Below, one piece after another: positions 25,951 to 37,200 of a stretch of 64,000 nt of DNA. The position numbers were made by a program, and so were the translations under genes. The stretch is from contig OY821517.1 of NCBI GenBank assembly GCA_963682025.1, forward strand, positions 100,326,107-100,390,106, given 5' to 3'. The first letter of the stretch is position 1, and every line of letters starts with the position of its first letter. Source of the stretch: Cordilura impudica (taxonomy: Eukaryota > Arthropoda > Insecta > Diptera > Scathophagidae). The notes beneath the pieces were generated by a model. The model did not search any database, had not been told where the DNA came from, and saw only the letters and a program-made list of their open reading frames with translations.

Positions 25951-26039
25951 TGTTATTGCTTTAAAAAATACTTTTTTGAAGTTGGAGCCCAAAAAAATGT
26001 TTTATTATAAATAAAATATTTACTAAAGTAAAAATTACA

Positions 26040-26300
26040 CTGCTTTTTATTCCCTGGATCGCTGGAAGTTGCAAAAGCATTAACGCTTTCCCGAGTTATT
26101 AAGAACTGGGGAAAAACTCTAGTTGAAAGAGGGCACTTTTCGGCGTTTGAACGAATTGGATATGTTAATACCGCAAGAACGAATATCGGATTTTTTTTAA
26201 GCTACAATAATTTTCCAGGATTTGCAAAGCCCCTTGTAAATTTCCATCTACATTCCGGTTAAGCTCGAGTACTCGAGTAGCTTGAAGCTCGAGTAGCTCG
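26040..26300 (+). other. Open stretch of unknown origin
   Basis: An open frame reads LEVAKALTLSRVIKNWGKTL then VERGHFSAFERIGYVN (about 26063-26170). I do not recognise it; probably a transposon protein remnant. A CTCGAGTAGCT cluster follows at 26262-26302. Confidence 0.35.
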
Positions 26301-26702
26301 TGTAAAAAGATAAATATAAGTATTTAGTATAACAAGTAAATATATACTTTTTGGAATCGTTCAAGTACCAGAAATAACATCCTTAAATTGCACTTGAATT
26401 CGACTGTCCTATGGGCTGCACCACTTTCCATACAAATGTATGAAAAATTTTCCAAAAATAATTGATATATATCAGTTTGACATCCCACCTGTAACGCATC
26501 GAAAAATGATTTTTCGATCCCATAAACTGTATATATTCTTGATCCTTATAATAGCGCGAGTCAGTTTAGCGATGTCCGTCTGTCCATCCGCCCATCTATC
26601 TGTCTGTCTGTTGAAATCACGCTCATTTGCAAAATAAACCATTTACCAGGGTAAACTTGCGACGATATTGTCTCTCAGCAGGTTGGTTTTTAAAATCAGA
26701 AA

Positions 26703-27318
26703 AAGTAAGAAAATTATAGTCGGTCTAGACCGACCATACGATACCCTATACCATGGTTTAGAAACCCTATCTCTTCAATCCAACTAACTGGATATAGAAA
26801 ATAAGCAAAACCCAAATTTGAGTGGCATTGTTATTAAGTTTTTTGGCTGCAGATATTAAAAAGTTCATATCGGGTGCTATACTTATATGTGGACTAGGTC
26901 AAAAAATGGACCGATCCTAACCATATTTGGTAAAATCACTTAAATTTTAAAAAAATATACACAAACCAAATTTGAGAAAAATCTGTGCAATATTTTTGTT
27001 TTTTTTATAGATTTAAGTGAAGATCGGGAAGCAGCTCTATATGGGGCCTATGAATAAGAATTGTCCAATAGGTATTATTTTTGGACTACCTTATAACGGA
27101 TACAATAAACACATACAAACCCAATTTTACTAAAATCTATATGATAATTTTCATCTTATGGCAATTTATGTCGATTTCATAGGGGTCGTTTGTATGGGGA
27201 CTAGGTCTGAACATGGTCCAAATTCCACCAATTTCAATAGCGTTCATCCTATGGCCGATAGAAGCTTATATAACAAATTTCGTCAAAATATATTTATATT
27301 TGCGACCTGTAGTTTGAT
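26703..27318 (+). mobile_element. Hairpin-ended 0.8-kb repeat, copy H3 (3'-truncated)
   Basis: 5' palindrome GTCGGTCTAGACCGAC present. The copy stops just after GCGACCTGTAGTTTGATT, before the GTCC tract. Confidence 0.88.
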
Positions 27319-27368
27319 TCAGTGTGTTTGTTGTAATAATTTTTTAGTATTAAGATTTTTAGTATTAA

Positions 27369-27770
27369 TGCGGTTTTCTTTTCTGACAAAAAATGTCGCC
27401 CTTTTTTTCCCGTTTTTGGAAAAGTGTATTTTTTTTATATATTCTGAATTAAGAGCAACCTTTTATTATATATCAATCGAAAGGTCTCAAAGTGCCGTGT
27501 TCATAAGTGCAAAAAAATTTTGATTATTATCCTCTTGGAAGTCATAGGGTGAAAATATACAAAAAAGGGGAACAATGGGAAAATATTCTCACACTATGAC
27601 CTGAAAGAAGTCAATGGCTGGAATTTTTTGTGATTTACGAGGGCTCGACTTTGAGACCTTTCGATTGATGTATAAGATAAGGTTGCTCTTAATTCACAAC
27701 ATATAAAAAATACACTTTTCGAAAAAGGGCAAAAAAGGGCGACATTTTTTTGCCAGAAAAAAAAACGGCA
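27369..27770. mobile_element. Foldback element, 402 bp
   Basis: Arms of about 155 bp: TGCGGTTTTCTTTTCTGACA at the left and, complemented, TGCCGTTTTTTTTTCTGGCA at the right, continuing through ATGTCGCCC, TCAATCGAAAGGTCTCAAAG and their counterparts. A loop of about 90 bp. The apparent peptides in both strands are the same arm read twice and are not genes. Confidence 0.8.
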
Positions 27771-28606
27771 TAAGATTATCAAATTGTTTACTTTTTCAAT
27801 TATCTTGTTTACACTTGTTTTAAATAGTGCAATAAGTCCAGATATTAATGTAAATGTAAAACGAATTTAACACTCTCACTTGTTTTATATATTTTCGTTT
27901 CAGTTATATTAATAGAATACCTTCCTTAAATATTAAAACATTCTGATAGTGTGGAGTGGGCTAACTATTACTCGAAAAGAATCATCCACTTTGAATTCAA
28001 ATGTATGAAAAATTTGTTCTTCGTATATGTTTGATGACTACTTAAAAAGAAAAAAAACAAGAACTATTAGTATCTCAATTTGATCTAAATGTAACTTCCC
28101 CTCATCCGATCGATCTGAAACTTGGTCGATAGACTTGCTGTGAAAAAAGATTAACTCTGTCATAGTCACACACAGTCACGGAGAGATTCAAAACTCATAT
28201 GCATAAGGAAAGAAAGAGTTTAAATAAAAACTTTGTTTTTATGGGTTAGATTACGAGTATTTATTTGTTATTTGTTTCTATTTAAATACAATAATACTTA
28301 TTATGTATTATTGAGAGACTTTTAGAAGTCTACTCAGTAACTTCTAATACTACTCTATACTTATTCTCTTATACTCAACCAGTATTCACATGCACTACAA
28401 TGTAAATAGGATAATCTAAAGTACCCTGACAGAGGTTCTAAAGCGTAAAAGATATCTTACAAGTTAATAACTTAAACAATATTCATTTTAAATTTAGTTT
28501 TTTGTATTAATATTTCAAATTTACGAATACTTTTCTTATGATTTTTTTTCTTTTTACGCATTTAACCTACATTTGTTACAGGCAATATACCTTAAATAAA
28601 TTAAAA

Positions 28607-29380
28607 ACAAGTAAGAAAATTATAGTCGGTCTAGACCGACTATACGATACCCTATACCATGCGTTTAGAAACCCTATCTCTTAGGCCCAACTAACTGCAC
28701 ATAGAAAATAAGCAAAAACCAAATTTGAGTGGGATTTTTATTAATTTTTTTGGCTGCAGATATGAAAAAGTTCATATCGGATGCTATATCTATATGGGGA
28801 CTAGGTCCAAAAATGGACCAATCCTGATCATGTTTGGTAAAGTCTCTTGTATTTTGCAAAAATATATACAAACAAAATTTGAGAAGAATCAGTGCATTAT
28901 TTTTGTTTTTAATAGATTTAAGTGAAGATCGGGAAGCAGTCTATGTGGGGCCAAAGGCATCATTTTTGGACTACTCATTAGTGGATGTAATGAACGCATA
29001 AAAACCCAATTTGAGTAAGATCTATATGACAATTTGGATCTTATGGCAATTTGTGTCGATTTCATAGGGGTAATTTGTATGGGGGCTAGGTCTGAACATG
29101 GACCGATTCTCACCAATTTCAATAGCGTTCATCCCATGGCCGATAAAAGCTTATATACCAAATTTCATCAAAATATGTTCATATTTGCGACCTGCAGTTT
29201 GATTACAAGCTTTACATGGACACACAGACGGACGGACGGACGGACATTATTAAATCAACTCAAAAAGTGATTCTGATTCGATCGGTATAATTAAAGATGG
29301 GTCTAGGTCAAATATTTTTGGTTGTTACAAACAGCAGCACAAAGTCATTATACCCAAACCACATAGTGGTATAGGGTATA
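28607..29380 (+). mobile_element. Hairpin-ended 0.8-kb repeat, copy H4
   Basis: Complete: ACAAGTAAG start, GTCGGTCTAGACCGAC, ATACCCTATACC, (GACG)n at about 29228-29246, ACCACATAGTGGT, GGGTATA end. The inverted copy H5 starts 27 bp away. Confidence 0.93.
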
Positions 29381-29407
29381 AAAATTAATTCGACTTATGT
29401 AGTTAAT

Positions 29408-30096
29408 TATACTCTATACCACAATGTGGTTTGGGTATAATGACTTTGTGCTGCTGTTTGTAAAAACCAAATATATTTGTCCATGTAAACCTTGTAATCA
29501 AACTACAGGTCGCAAATATGAATTTACTTTGATGAAATTTGGTATATAAGCTTTTATCGGCCATAGGATGAACGCTATTGGTGAGAATCGGTCCTTGTTC
29601 AGACCTAGCCCCCATACAAATGACCCCTATGAAATCGACATAAATGGCAATAAGATCCAAATTGTCATATAGATCTTACTCAAATTGGATTTGTATGCGT
29701 TTATTACATCCATTAATGAGTAGTCCAAAAATGATGCCCATGGTACAACTCTTAGTCATAGGCTGCTTCCCGATCTTCACTTAAATCTATCAAAAAACAA
29801 AAATATTGCACTGATTGTTCTCAAATTTTGTTTGTATATATTTTTGCAAAATAGAAGAGACTTTACCAAACATAGTCAAGATCGGTCCATTTTTGGGCCT
29901 AGTACCCATAAAGATATAGCATCCGATATGAACTTTTTTATATCTGCAGCCAAAAAAATTAATAAAAATCCCACTCAAATTTGGCTTATGCTTATTTTCT
30001 ATGTCCAGTTAGTTGGGCATATGAGATAGGGTCCCTAAACGCATGGTGTAGGGTATCATATAGTCGGTCTAGACCGACTAAAATTTTCTTACATGT
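29408..30096 (-). mobile_element. Hairpin-ended 0.8-kb repeat, copy H5
   Basis: Minus strand. It lacks the (GTCC)n block and neighbouring bases through an internal deletion near 29470. Faces H4, making a potential hairpin of more than 600 bp per arm. Confidence 0.9.
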
Positions 30097-30944
30097 TTAT
30101 AATAAAGTATTGCATTTTCTTAATTAAAATTCATTAAGTGTGTTTTTTTAGATTATTAGAGCAATTTTTCTTATTTATTTGGCATTTCTTAAGCACATAA
30201 GTCAGTTTATAAGGGTACATTTTTGGTTACTTTCCGCATAACTCCAAATGATGGATAGTTGTCAGAGCTCTAAAGTTTCTTGGTCGAAAATGAATCCAAT
30301 ATGTAATGAAATTGAATTGATTTATTTAGTCCATAATTTCACAGAATTCATTGTTTATCAAGTGTGTTTGTATAAAAAATATTCTAAATTTATTATGTAA
30401 GTATTCTGAATTTATGAATCATTATTCTGAATTTATGTATCACTATTAATGAGCGTTTTTGATGAATGAGATAACAAAAATTGTCAATACGAATTTGATA
30501 GCAGTTGCACTCCTCTCCACAACTGAACAGCAGAGCTTTTCCAACTTTTGATATTGAAAACATTTTTTTTTTTCTAAAAACTGTTGCATACCTTGAGGTG
30601 TGTTTTGTAAACAGTCATGTCAAACAGAAACGGATGCTTATATATATTAATTTTTTACTGGTATATTTTTAAAAAATCAACAAAAAGTTTACAAAAACAT
30701 TGAAGTAAAACTAAAAATATATTTTGGCATAATACTTAAACTAATCAAATAGACATTTCAAAAACTATTAATTATTAATAATTTTGAAACATACTTAAAA
30801 TTAAGTTAAACTAACTTAATAATTAAAAGATATTTACAAAATTAATAAGAATAATGACCGTGAAAATCAATATAAATATAGAATATTATTGAATTAAAAC
30901 GAATCGGCAAGATCATTTCTATTTATCTGCTTGACAAATACTTT
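30097..30944. other. 3' flank of the P450, no further gene seen
   Basis: AT-rich. It includes the 3' untranslated region of the P450 at its right-hand end. No canonical poly(A) signal close to the stop was found. Confidence 0.5.
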
Positions 30945-31285
30945 TTACACGCGTTTAGTTATCTTAACACGCAAACCATCTTTGGGACGCAATATCAATT
31001 CACCTAAGAGTGTTAAATCTTCACGCCTGTCAATCGATTCAATTTTATATTTACGCAATACTGTTGAAAGGACAGCCTTCTCTTCTAAAATGGCGAATTT
31101 CTGACCAATACAATTACGGGGACCAGCACTGAACGGTATGTAGGCAAAGGGATGACGACCAGCACAGTTTTCGGGCAAGAAATGATCGGGATTGAACTGT
31201 TCAGGTTTGGGGTAAATACGAGGATTCCGATGCAACATATAGGTCATAATTATAGCAGTTGTACCAGCGGGAATTTTGTAATCAC
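30945..31285 (-). CDS. Cyp4c3: Cyp4c3-like exon F (haem-binding, C-terminus)
   Basis: Starts after a TCTACAG acceptor at 31286 and completes the Gly codon of exon E ([12 protein letters not shown]). It contains [18 protein letters not shown] (meander region), the haem loop [15 protein letters not shown], and ends VKITKRV with TAA at 30945-30947. I see no AATAAA in the sense orientation within about 300 bp downstream, so the poly(A) site is undetermined. Confidence 0.95.
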
Positions 31286-34200
31286 CTGTAGAAAAAGAAA
31301 TAAAATCTTTATTTACAAAAATGTATTTTTTGTGTAAATAAAAGTAAAGCGAAAGTATTTTAATTTATTAATGTCACAGATAATTTTTTATTTTTTTTAA
31401 GAATTATAGCGAACGCAGCTAAATATGAGTACTGTAAATTTTATTAATAAGCATTAATGAAAAGTAGTTATTAAGTATGAAATATTCAAACATTTATAAG
31501 TTTGCACAGTGAGTTCTTTGAAATAACAATGACGAGAAATTGGTGAATATTTACATTCGAAAATCGGCAATTTAATCAATTAATTAAAAAATAAGAATCT
31601 AAGTAACAAAACATCGATAAATTGTCATTTTTATTAATCAGAAACAAATTTAACATTTTAAAACTTTTCCGAGAAATCAAGAGAATTTTTCATGTATCGA
31701 AGAATATTTTTAAAAATTAATAGCACTTTTCGCACTAGATTTAGCGCATTTTAACGACCCAAAGAGGGCTTTTTTTCCTTAATTATAGGCCTTTATCTGA
31801 TTTTATCCTTTTCTACTTAGTATATACATACGTTAAAGGCAATATTTACACACAAAAAGCCTTTATAAACATTTTTTTCCAATTTAGATTAAAAAACAGA
31901 ATAAAAGATAAAATTGTGATATGACAAGCTCATTGATGTGAGTAGACTCAGAGTTAAAACATCTGCAATAAAAGTTGTTTGTAATTCGTTGAGTTTTAAT
32001 ATTTATAACTCTGTAGAGAGATGCCAAGGCAACAGTTTATTCTGTGCAATCTTGGGTCTAATCGTCGTATTTGTTTTCGAAATTTTACGAAATTATCTTT
32101 TTTTGCGCAAAATAAAATACTAAGAATTATTTTACACAGTTATCGAATTATGGCCCCTAGTTAAGAGTAAAAGTAAAACGAGTTTGTCCGTTTTCTTTAA
32201 ATAAAAAGCCAAAATATGATATTACGATTTATTTTACTCGATATCGAATGCAGCGATTAGCCCACTGTATATTCTTTTCGTGCCACAAAAGTCGACCAAA
32301 CTGTAGCAGCATAATTGCATAATTGGAATTTCTGTCAATTAAAGAATATAAGAATGTTGTGAGAGTCTGGAATTTATAAATTACATATGGGATGTGATAT
32401 TTAAAGTTAGTTTCGGATCCAATAATACATCTAAATTCATCACATTTTCCATCCAGGCGACCGTACTATTTATTATTGGAAGCGATTTGTTGGGGTAAAT
32501 AACCTGAGTTTTTTGTGGATTAACAATAATTTTCCATTTCGTGACATATGCATGACCTTCAGCTAGTGCTGTTTGTTAGTTCGATAATACACCGGTTGCA
32601 AGTAATGGAAGTTTGCAAAAATGGAAGTTACACAGTCATCTAATGTTGAAAAGTCCGCTGTGTATAAATTATATTATGCGGATTATATTGTACAGTTGTA
32701 CCGAAATGCGAAAGTTAATTCAAATAACGCAAACGTGGAAAACCCCAATCAAGATCTGTGCTCGATATATCATTGAGCAACTGCAAATTTCTTATGTTTG
32801 AAGCTTAAAAAATTTAAATGTCTGGTGACGCATAAAGGAACCATAAATCCGTTTATCGAATCTGAAGTTATTATAAACATTTAGCAAAATATCTTGGATT
32901 GGCTTTCAACAATAATTTAACACGGTATGATCATGTAATTTTACTCGTGAGTCAAACTTATATAAAATTGAAAAAGTTTGGACAGCTCAGATATTTATAC
33001 CTTTAAAGGGCACTATGCCCTTGTCAAATTCCACATCAAGCATAATGGTGGTATTAATGAAAATTTGTTTGTATGTGTGACACCGACGATGCTTGATGGA
33101 AAATCAAAAAAATTTGATGTTGTCGGTGTCCCATATACAAAAAAATAATATACCACCATAATGATTAAAGTGAATTGGACAAGTGTATAGTGCCCTTAAG
33201 AGTTAGGATACTTCTGGCAAAGTCATATCTTGTTCAGGGACTTACCTACCAGCAGCAACTAGCTGAATATTTTATACAACAATATAATTTGGTATGTTTT
33301 TGGACTAAAAAATACGACCATGTGTTTCCTTTCACAGAAAGCTTATACGGAGTATCTTTTGAAAGCCTTCTGACGATAAGGGTACTAATATTTATACCCT
33401 ATACCACTATGTGGTTTGGGTATAATGACTTTGTGCTGCTGTTTGTAACAACCAAAAATATTTGACCTAGACCCATCTTTAATTATACCGATCGAATCAG
33501 AATCACTTTCTGAGTTGATTTAACAATGTCCGTCCGTCCGTCCGTCCGTCCGTCCGTCCGTCCGTCCGTCCGTCCGTCCGTCCGTCCGTCCGTCCGTCTG
33601 TGTGTCCATGTAAAGCTTGTAATCAAACTGCAGGTCGCAAATATTAATATATTTTGATGAAATTTGGTATATAAGCTTTTATCGGCCATGGGATGAACGC
33701 TATTGAAATTGGTGAGAATCGGTCTATGTTCAGACCTAGCCCCCATACAAATTACCCATATGGAATCGACATAAATTGCCATAAGATCCAAATTGTCATA
33801 TAGATCTTACTCAAATTGGGTTTGTATGCGTTCATTACATCCATTAATGAGTAGTCCAAAAATGATCCCTTGACCCCATATCGAGCTGCTTCCCGATCTT
33901 CACTTAAATCTATTAAAAAACAAAAATATTGCACTGATTCTTCTCAAATTTTGTTTGTACATATTTTTGCAAAATACAAGAGACTTTACCAAACATGATC
34001 AGGATCGGTCCATTTTTGGACCTAGTCCCTTTATAGATATAGCATCCGATATGAACTTTTTCATATCTGCAGCCAAAAAAATTAATAAAAATCCCACTCA
34101 AATTTGGTTTTTGCTTATTTTCAATGTCCAGTTAGTTGGGCCTAAGAGATAGGGTTTCTAAACGCATGGTATAGGGTATCGTATTGTCGGTCTAGACCGA

Positions 34201-37200
34201 CTATAATTTTCTTACTTGTTTTACATGAAGTTATATACATATACGAAAAACCTATAATATATGTATGTCAAAATTTAGTTTGCTAGATCAAACAGGGGCA
34301 AACAAGTCATGATACCAAGACATCGATGCTTAGTTTCGGAGTGGCAGTTTTTATTCACGCCGTTCGTCTTTGGAATACAATTCCACATGAACAGCAGCTC
34401 AATGGCAACACAATGCACTTTAAAATATTTTTGTTTAAATTTTTCGCTTAATTTTTTTGTTTAAACCTACTTTTTTGTCTCTCTATGTTACTTTTGTTTC
34501 GTACTAAATATTTTTACGTTTTTACTCCCTTCATTATACCCTATACCACTATGTGGTTTGGGTATAATGACTTTGTGCTGCTGTTTGTAACAACCAAAAA
34601 TATTTGACCTACACCCATCTTTAATTATACCGATCGAATCAGAATCACCATCTGATTCGATTTAACGATGTCCGTCCGTCCGTCCGTCCGTCCGTCTGTG
34701 TGTCCATGTAAAGCTTGTAATCAAACTGCAGGTCGCAAATTTGAATATATTTTGACGAAATTTGGTATTTGATCTTCTATCGGCCATGGGATGAACGCTA
34801 TTGAAATTGGTGAGAATCGGTCCATGTTCAGACCTAGCCCCCATACAAATGACCCATATGAAATCAACATATATTGCCATAAGATCCAAATTATCGTACA
34901 AATCTTAGTCAAATTAGGTTTGTATGTATATATTACATCCATTAATCAATAGTCCAAAAATGATCCCTATTGGACAACTCTTAGTCGTAGGCCCCATATA
35001 GAGCTGCTTCCCGATCTTCACTTAAATCTATCAAAAAACAAAAATATTGCACTGATTCTTCTCAAATTTTGTTTGTATATATTTTTGCAAAATACAAGAG
35101 CCTTTACCAAACATGATCAGGATCGGTCCAATTTTAGGCCTAGTGCCTATAGATATAGCATCCGATATGAACTTTTTCATATCTGCAGCCAAAAAAATTA
35201 ATAAAAATCCCACTCAAATTTGGTTTATGCTTATTTTCTACATCCAGTTAGTTGGGCCTGAGAGATAGGGTCTCTAAACGCATGGTATAGGGTATCGTAT
35301 AGTCGGTCTAGACCGACTATAATTTTCTTACTTGTTTTAAATTGTAGTTTCTGTTTGTCTCTCTTTTCTCGTGACCCAATCGAGCTGAAATTTTGCAGGC
35401 GCACGATGAAAAAAAATATTGCAAAAAACAAGTAAGAAAGTTATAGTCGATCTAGACCGACTATACATGCGTTGAGAGACCCAATCTCCTAGGTCCAACT
35501 AATTAGATATAGAAAATAAGCGTACCAAATTTGAGTGGCACTGTTATTAATTGTTTACCTTCGTATATGAAAAAGTTCATGTCGGATGCTATATTCATAT
35601 GGGGATTAGATTGAAAAATGGACCGATCCTGACCATATTTGGTAAGGTCACTTATTTTTTGCAAAAACTTATAAAACCAAATTTGAGAAAAATCTGTGCA
35701 ATATTTTTGTGTTTTGATTACAAGGTTTACATGGACACACAGACGGACGGACAGACCGACGAACAGACGGATATCGCTAAATTGGCTCAGAATTGGTTCA
35801 GTAAATGATTCTGAGTCGATAGGTATAATAAAAGATGGGTTTTGGTCCTATATTTTTGGTAGTTGCAAACATCAGCACAAAGTCATTATACTCTGACCAC
35901 ATAGTGGTAGAGGGTATAAATATTGGAAAAAAAAATTTTTGATTGTAAAATTTACAATTGTTGAGCAAGACTGAAACGTTGCGGTAAACTAGATTTACAA
36001 TGAAGGGAGTATAATAGAAACGTGGTTAGTTTTTACTCTCGTTGTTTTAACTCGTAGTGTCTGTCTGTTGTCTACCGAAAAAGTTTTGGATCAATTTTTA
36101 ACACTTTTATATTATAATTTTGGATTTTCTAAGCTTTAATGGTTTTTTTTAATTGGCAACCATACAAATATTCTAGGAATTGAATAACCGATATGATTTT
36201 AAAACACGTGAAACCGTTAAAATCTTTATTTACAAGCAGTATAATAAAAACTTTATTATTAATTAGTTTTTTATATAAATTATTTTTTAGTATAAACATT
36301 TAATCCTTATACATATTTAATCCTGTACTATAATTATAAGGCTTGATCTTGTTGTACTGGAAATCAATAAATAAATAAGTAAATAAATAACGGTAAAAAA
36401 TAGAAGCCCTGTAGAGCCTGCTAATATTTCTGTTTGTGTTGAATGATTGGAGCGAATGAAAACACTAACTCTAAGCCCAGAAAGAAAACTTAGCATTAGT
36501 TTGATTAATGGTTAGAAAAAGTTTAATCTTATCATTTTATCACTTAATCACTTTTTCTAAAATTTTCTTTAAGGAAGATAAAGAATTTATCAGCCTATGG
36601 GAAGGTGGACAAGTGGCTGGCTCATTTGAGATCTTTATCGGCATAACTTTTTACTGCTTCCATATATTAAGGAAATATCGCAAACCCAAGTTTAAGTTTA
36701 TAACTTCTGTGATATATCTCAATCCTGTTTTAGGCAATGATTTTAAGCATTTGACTAGTTGAGGCGTTTCTAAGGATATTAAGAGCATTGTTGATGGATT
36801 GCTAAGTCCTAATGATATTGAATGGTTTGAACTAAATATTTGAGCCCGTATTTCACATTTTTCTGGCTGTATGTTATTATATTTCAATATTGAGATACTT
36901 ACACTATACTTCTTCAAAAAGGAAAATAACCTTTTTCCAGATTCGACCGCTTATTATTCCTGGAACTATTTTCAAATCTTGTAATCTTTTCTGATATTCT
37001 ATAATTATATTCCTTTGTTCAAATATTATCCAAAATATCTCTATATCTTATCTTTTCCAATTTCTTCTTTACACATTTCTAATTTGGATCATATGTTTTA
37101 TGCGTTCTGATAAATTTAGAGTAGTAAAGGTGTTTTCTTTTCTAGGAAAAATATAATTCACAGTAGGTAAAATTGTGCCAGCAAATGACATAGGATTACC

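Larger units (their letters stand above)
32600..34450 (+). pseudogene. Non-LTR retrotransposon RT, interrupted by a MITE and H6
   Basis: Pieces in order: [18 protein letters not shown] (32660-32720; decayed YADD box), a [17 protein letters not shown] part (32880-32940), [19 protein letters not shown] (33190-33260), [18 protein letters not shown] (33340-33393), then after the 827-bp H6 insertion [11 protein letters not shown] (34220-34250) and [19 protein letters not shown] (34350-34405), the usual C-terminal end. Sense opposite to the P450. Inactive. Confidence 0.8.

Noticed and set aside
27158..27782. Open frames with similar peptides on opposite strands around 27.4-27.8 kb.
   Set aside because: They are the two arms of the foldback element read in opposite directions.
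28725..29270. Repeated 65-85-residue open frames in the 0.8-kb repeats (texts such as [15 protein letters not shown] and [19 protein letters not shown]), seen in many copies on both strands.
   Set aside because: They follow the repeat, not a coding constraint: both strands are open, frames break in many copies, and the GTCC tract itself forms a Thr-Asp-Gly-Arg tail. Treated as non-coding.
33528..33595. GTCC array considered as a CRISPR-like or protein-binding array.
   Set aside because: Simple tetranucleotide repeat at a fixed site of a transposable element; no spacers.
36508..36762. A + strand 84-residue open frame.
   Set aside because: Antisense of the degraded RT start on the minus strand.
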